Assembly: GCA_020054355.1 (NCBI GenBank)
Contig: JAGVLI010000165.1
Location: 1-23,024 of the forward strand
DNA length: 23,024 nucleotides
Origin: Planctomycetales bacterium
GTDB lineage: Bacteria > Planctomycetota > Planctomycetia > Gemmatales > Gemmataceae
Reading direction: 5' to 3'
The first letter of the stretch is position 1. Each line of letters starts with the position of its first letter. A model generated the notes under the pieces. The model made no database searches. It was not told the DNA's origin and was given only the letters and a program-made list of their open reading frames with translations. Positions 22,591 through 23,024 of the stretch are shown here, in pieces. A program made the translations under genes and the position numbers.

Positions 22591-22806
22591 AGCGGAGAGC
22601 GACTTTTCCGCGCAAGCAGTTCTCCTGTTGATTGCCTTCCGCTCCCACTTCGGATCGAGCGCAAGTTTCTTGCCTGTCGCCGTACACTTTTCAGGAACGA
22701 GAGGAGGCGGGATCAGACCCAGCCATATCGGCTTCCGGCTTCGTACGCGCCTCCCACCTCGAACGATCATCTGCTTAAAGCTGCTCTGACGCAGCAAGGA
22801 GTTCTC

Positions 22807-22992
22807 ATGAAGCGCATCCTGATGGGGATGGCCGGTGCTATGCTGGCCTTGGTCGTGATCGACACGGCGCAAGCAGGCGACTGGGGCTACGGACATCACC
22901 GCGGATACACCGGCCACTACGACTATCTGCACTTTCCGTTATCTCCTCATTGCGAAACGAGCAAATTTCCAGGGATTTCGAGAGGTTTGTGA
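22807..22992 (+). CDS. Small secreted protein, possibly truncated
   Basis: AAGGAG precedes the ATG. The 61-aa product has a clear signal peptide (about 1-23, cleavage TAQA|GDW) and a mature part that begins His/Tyr/Gly-rich (GDWGYGHHRGYTGHYDYLHFP). It then changes abruptly to an unrelated, A/T-richer tail (PHCETSKFPGISRGL). Similar planctomycete proteins, as I recall, continue with more His/Tyr repeats. The switch near 22931 may therefore mark an insertion or rearrangement that cut the gene. The last bases of the window after the stop hold nothing I can identify. Confidence 0.5.
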   Translation: MKRILMGMAGAMLALVVIDTAQAGDWGYGHHRGYTGHYDYLHFPLSPHCETSKFPGISRGL

Positions 22993-23024
22993 ATTTCCCG
23001 GTCCTTGAAGACCTTGAAAAATGG

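Noticed and set aside
22517..22789. A 90-codon frame between the HEAT gene and the last small gene
   Set aside because: There is no Shine-Dalgarno sequence, the product is Arg/Ser-rich and looks like shadow translation, and it overlaps the better-looking 37-codon frame.
1..23024. CRISPR arrays, tRNA or rRNA genes, complete insertion sequences
   Set aside because: No regularly spaced repeats, no tRNA-like cloverleaf, no rRNA sequence and no transposase frame were found on reading the window. A dedicated scan (for example for tRNAs) would be more sensitive.

Overview
The window reads as a high-GC chromosomal segment of a planctomycete, most likely Gemmataceae-like. This is an inference from the style of the proteins: tandem RND adaptors with an N-terminal Cys/His module, Cys-rich secreted proteins ending in short hydrophobic tails, a YHS-like lipoprotein, and HEAT and TPR proteins. 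No rRNA, tRNA, CRISPR array or transposase gene was seen.

Region 1 (1-2480) holds small, mostly minus-strand genes. They are the 5' part of a secreted protein running off the left edge, an XRE-type HTH regulator with direct repeats upstream, two uncharacterised proteins (64 and 217 aa), and a MerR-like DNA-binding protein. The 217-aa and MerR-like genes each end in a clear rho-independent terminator. The MerR-like gene has a promoter whose -35/-10 spacer is filled by a 10-bp inverted repeat.

Region 2 (2613-10842) is an RND heavy-metal efflux unit. A divergent four-helix membrane protein faces a rightward run of a Cys/His-rich secreted protein, two paralogous adaptors, a CzcA-type RND pump and a Cys/His lipoprotein, followed by a stem-loop. 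Both adaptors and the lipoprotein carry the same C-x2-H-x4/6-C-x2-C double motif.

Region 3 (11105-20250) is a MacB/DevBCA-like ABC export unit fitted with metal-handling parts. In order these are a Cys-rich secreted protein, an FtsX-type permease, a lipoprotein, an HlyD adaptor, an ABC ATPase, a second FtsX-type permease, a secreted heavy-metal-associated (HMA) domain protein, a YHS-like lipoprotein gene broken by an in-frame UGA, a TolC/CzcC-type outer-membrane channel and a secreted TPR protein. The single outer-membrane channel could serve both the RND and the ABC machines.

Region 4 (20295-23024) holds small secreted His/Tyr-rich proteins, a third Cys-rich secreted protein and a HEAT-repeat protein that appears to have lost its natural 5' end.

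Taken together, regions 2 and 3 look like one metal-export island. Secreted and lipid-anchored Cys/His proteins would bind metal ions in the periplasm, the two adaptor sets would pass them on, and RND and ABC engines would drive efflux through a shared outer-membrane channel. The metal is not shown by the sequence. The pump's charged TM4 motif resembles Zn/Co/Cd (CzcA) rather than Cu/Ag (CusA) pumps.
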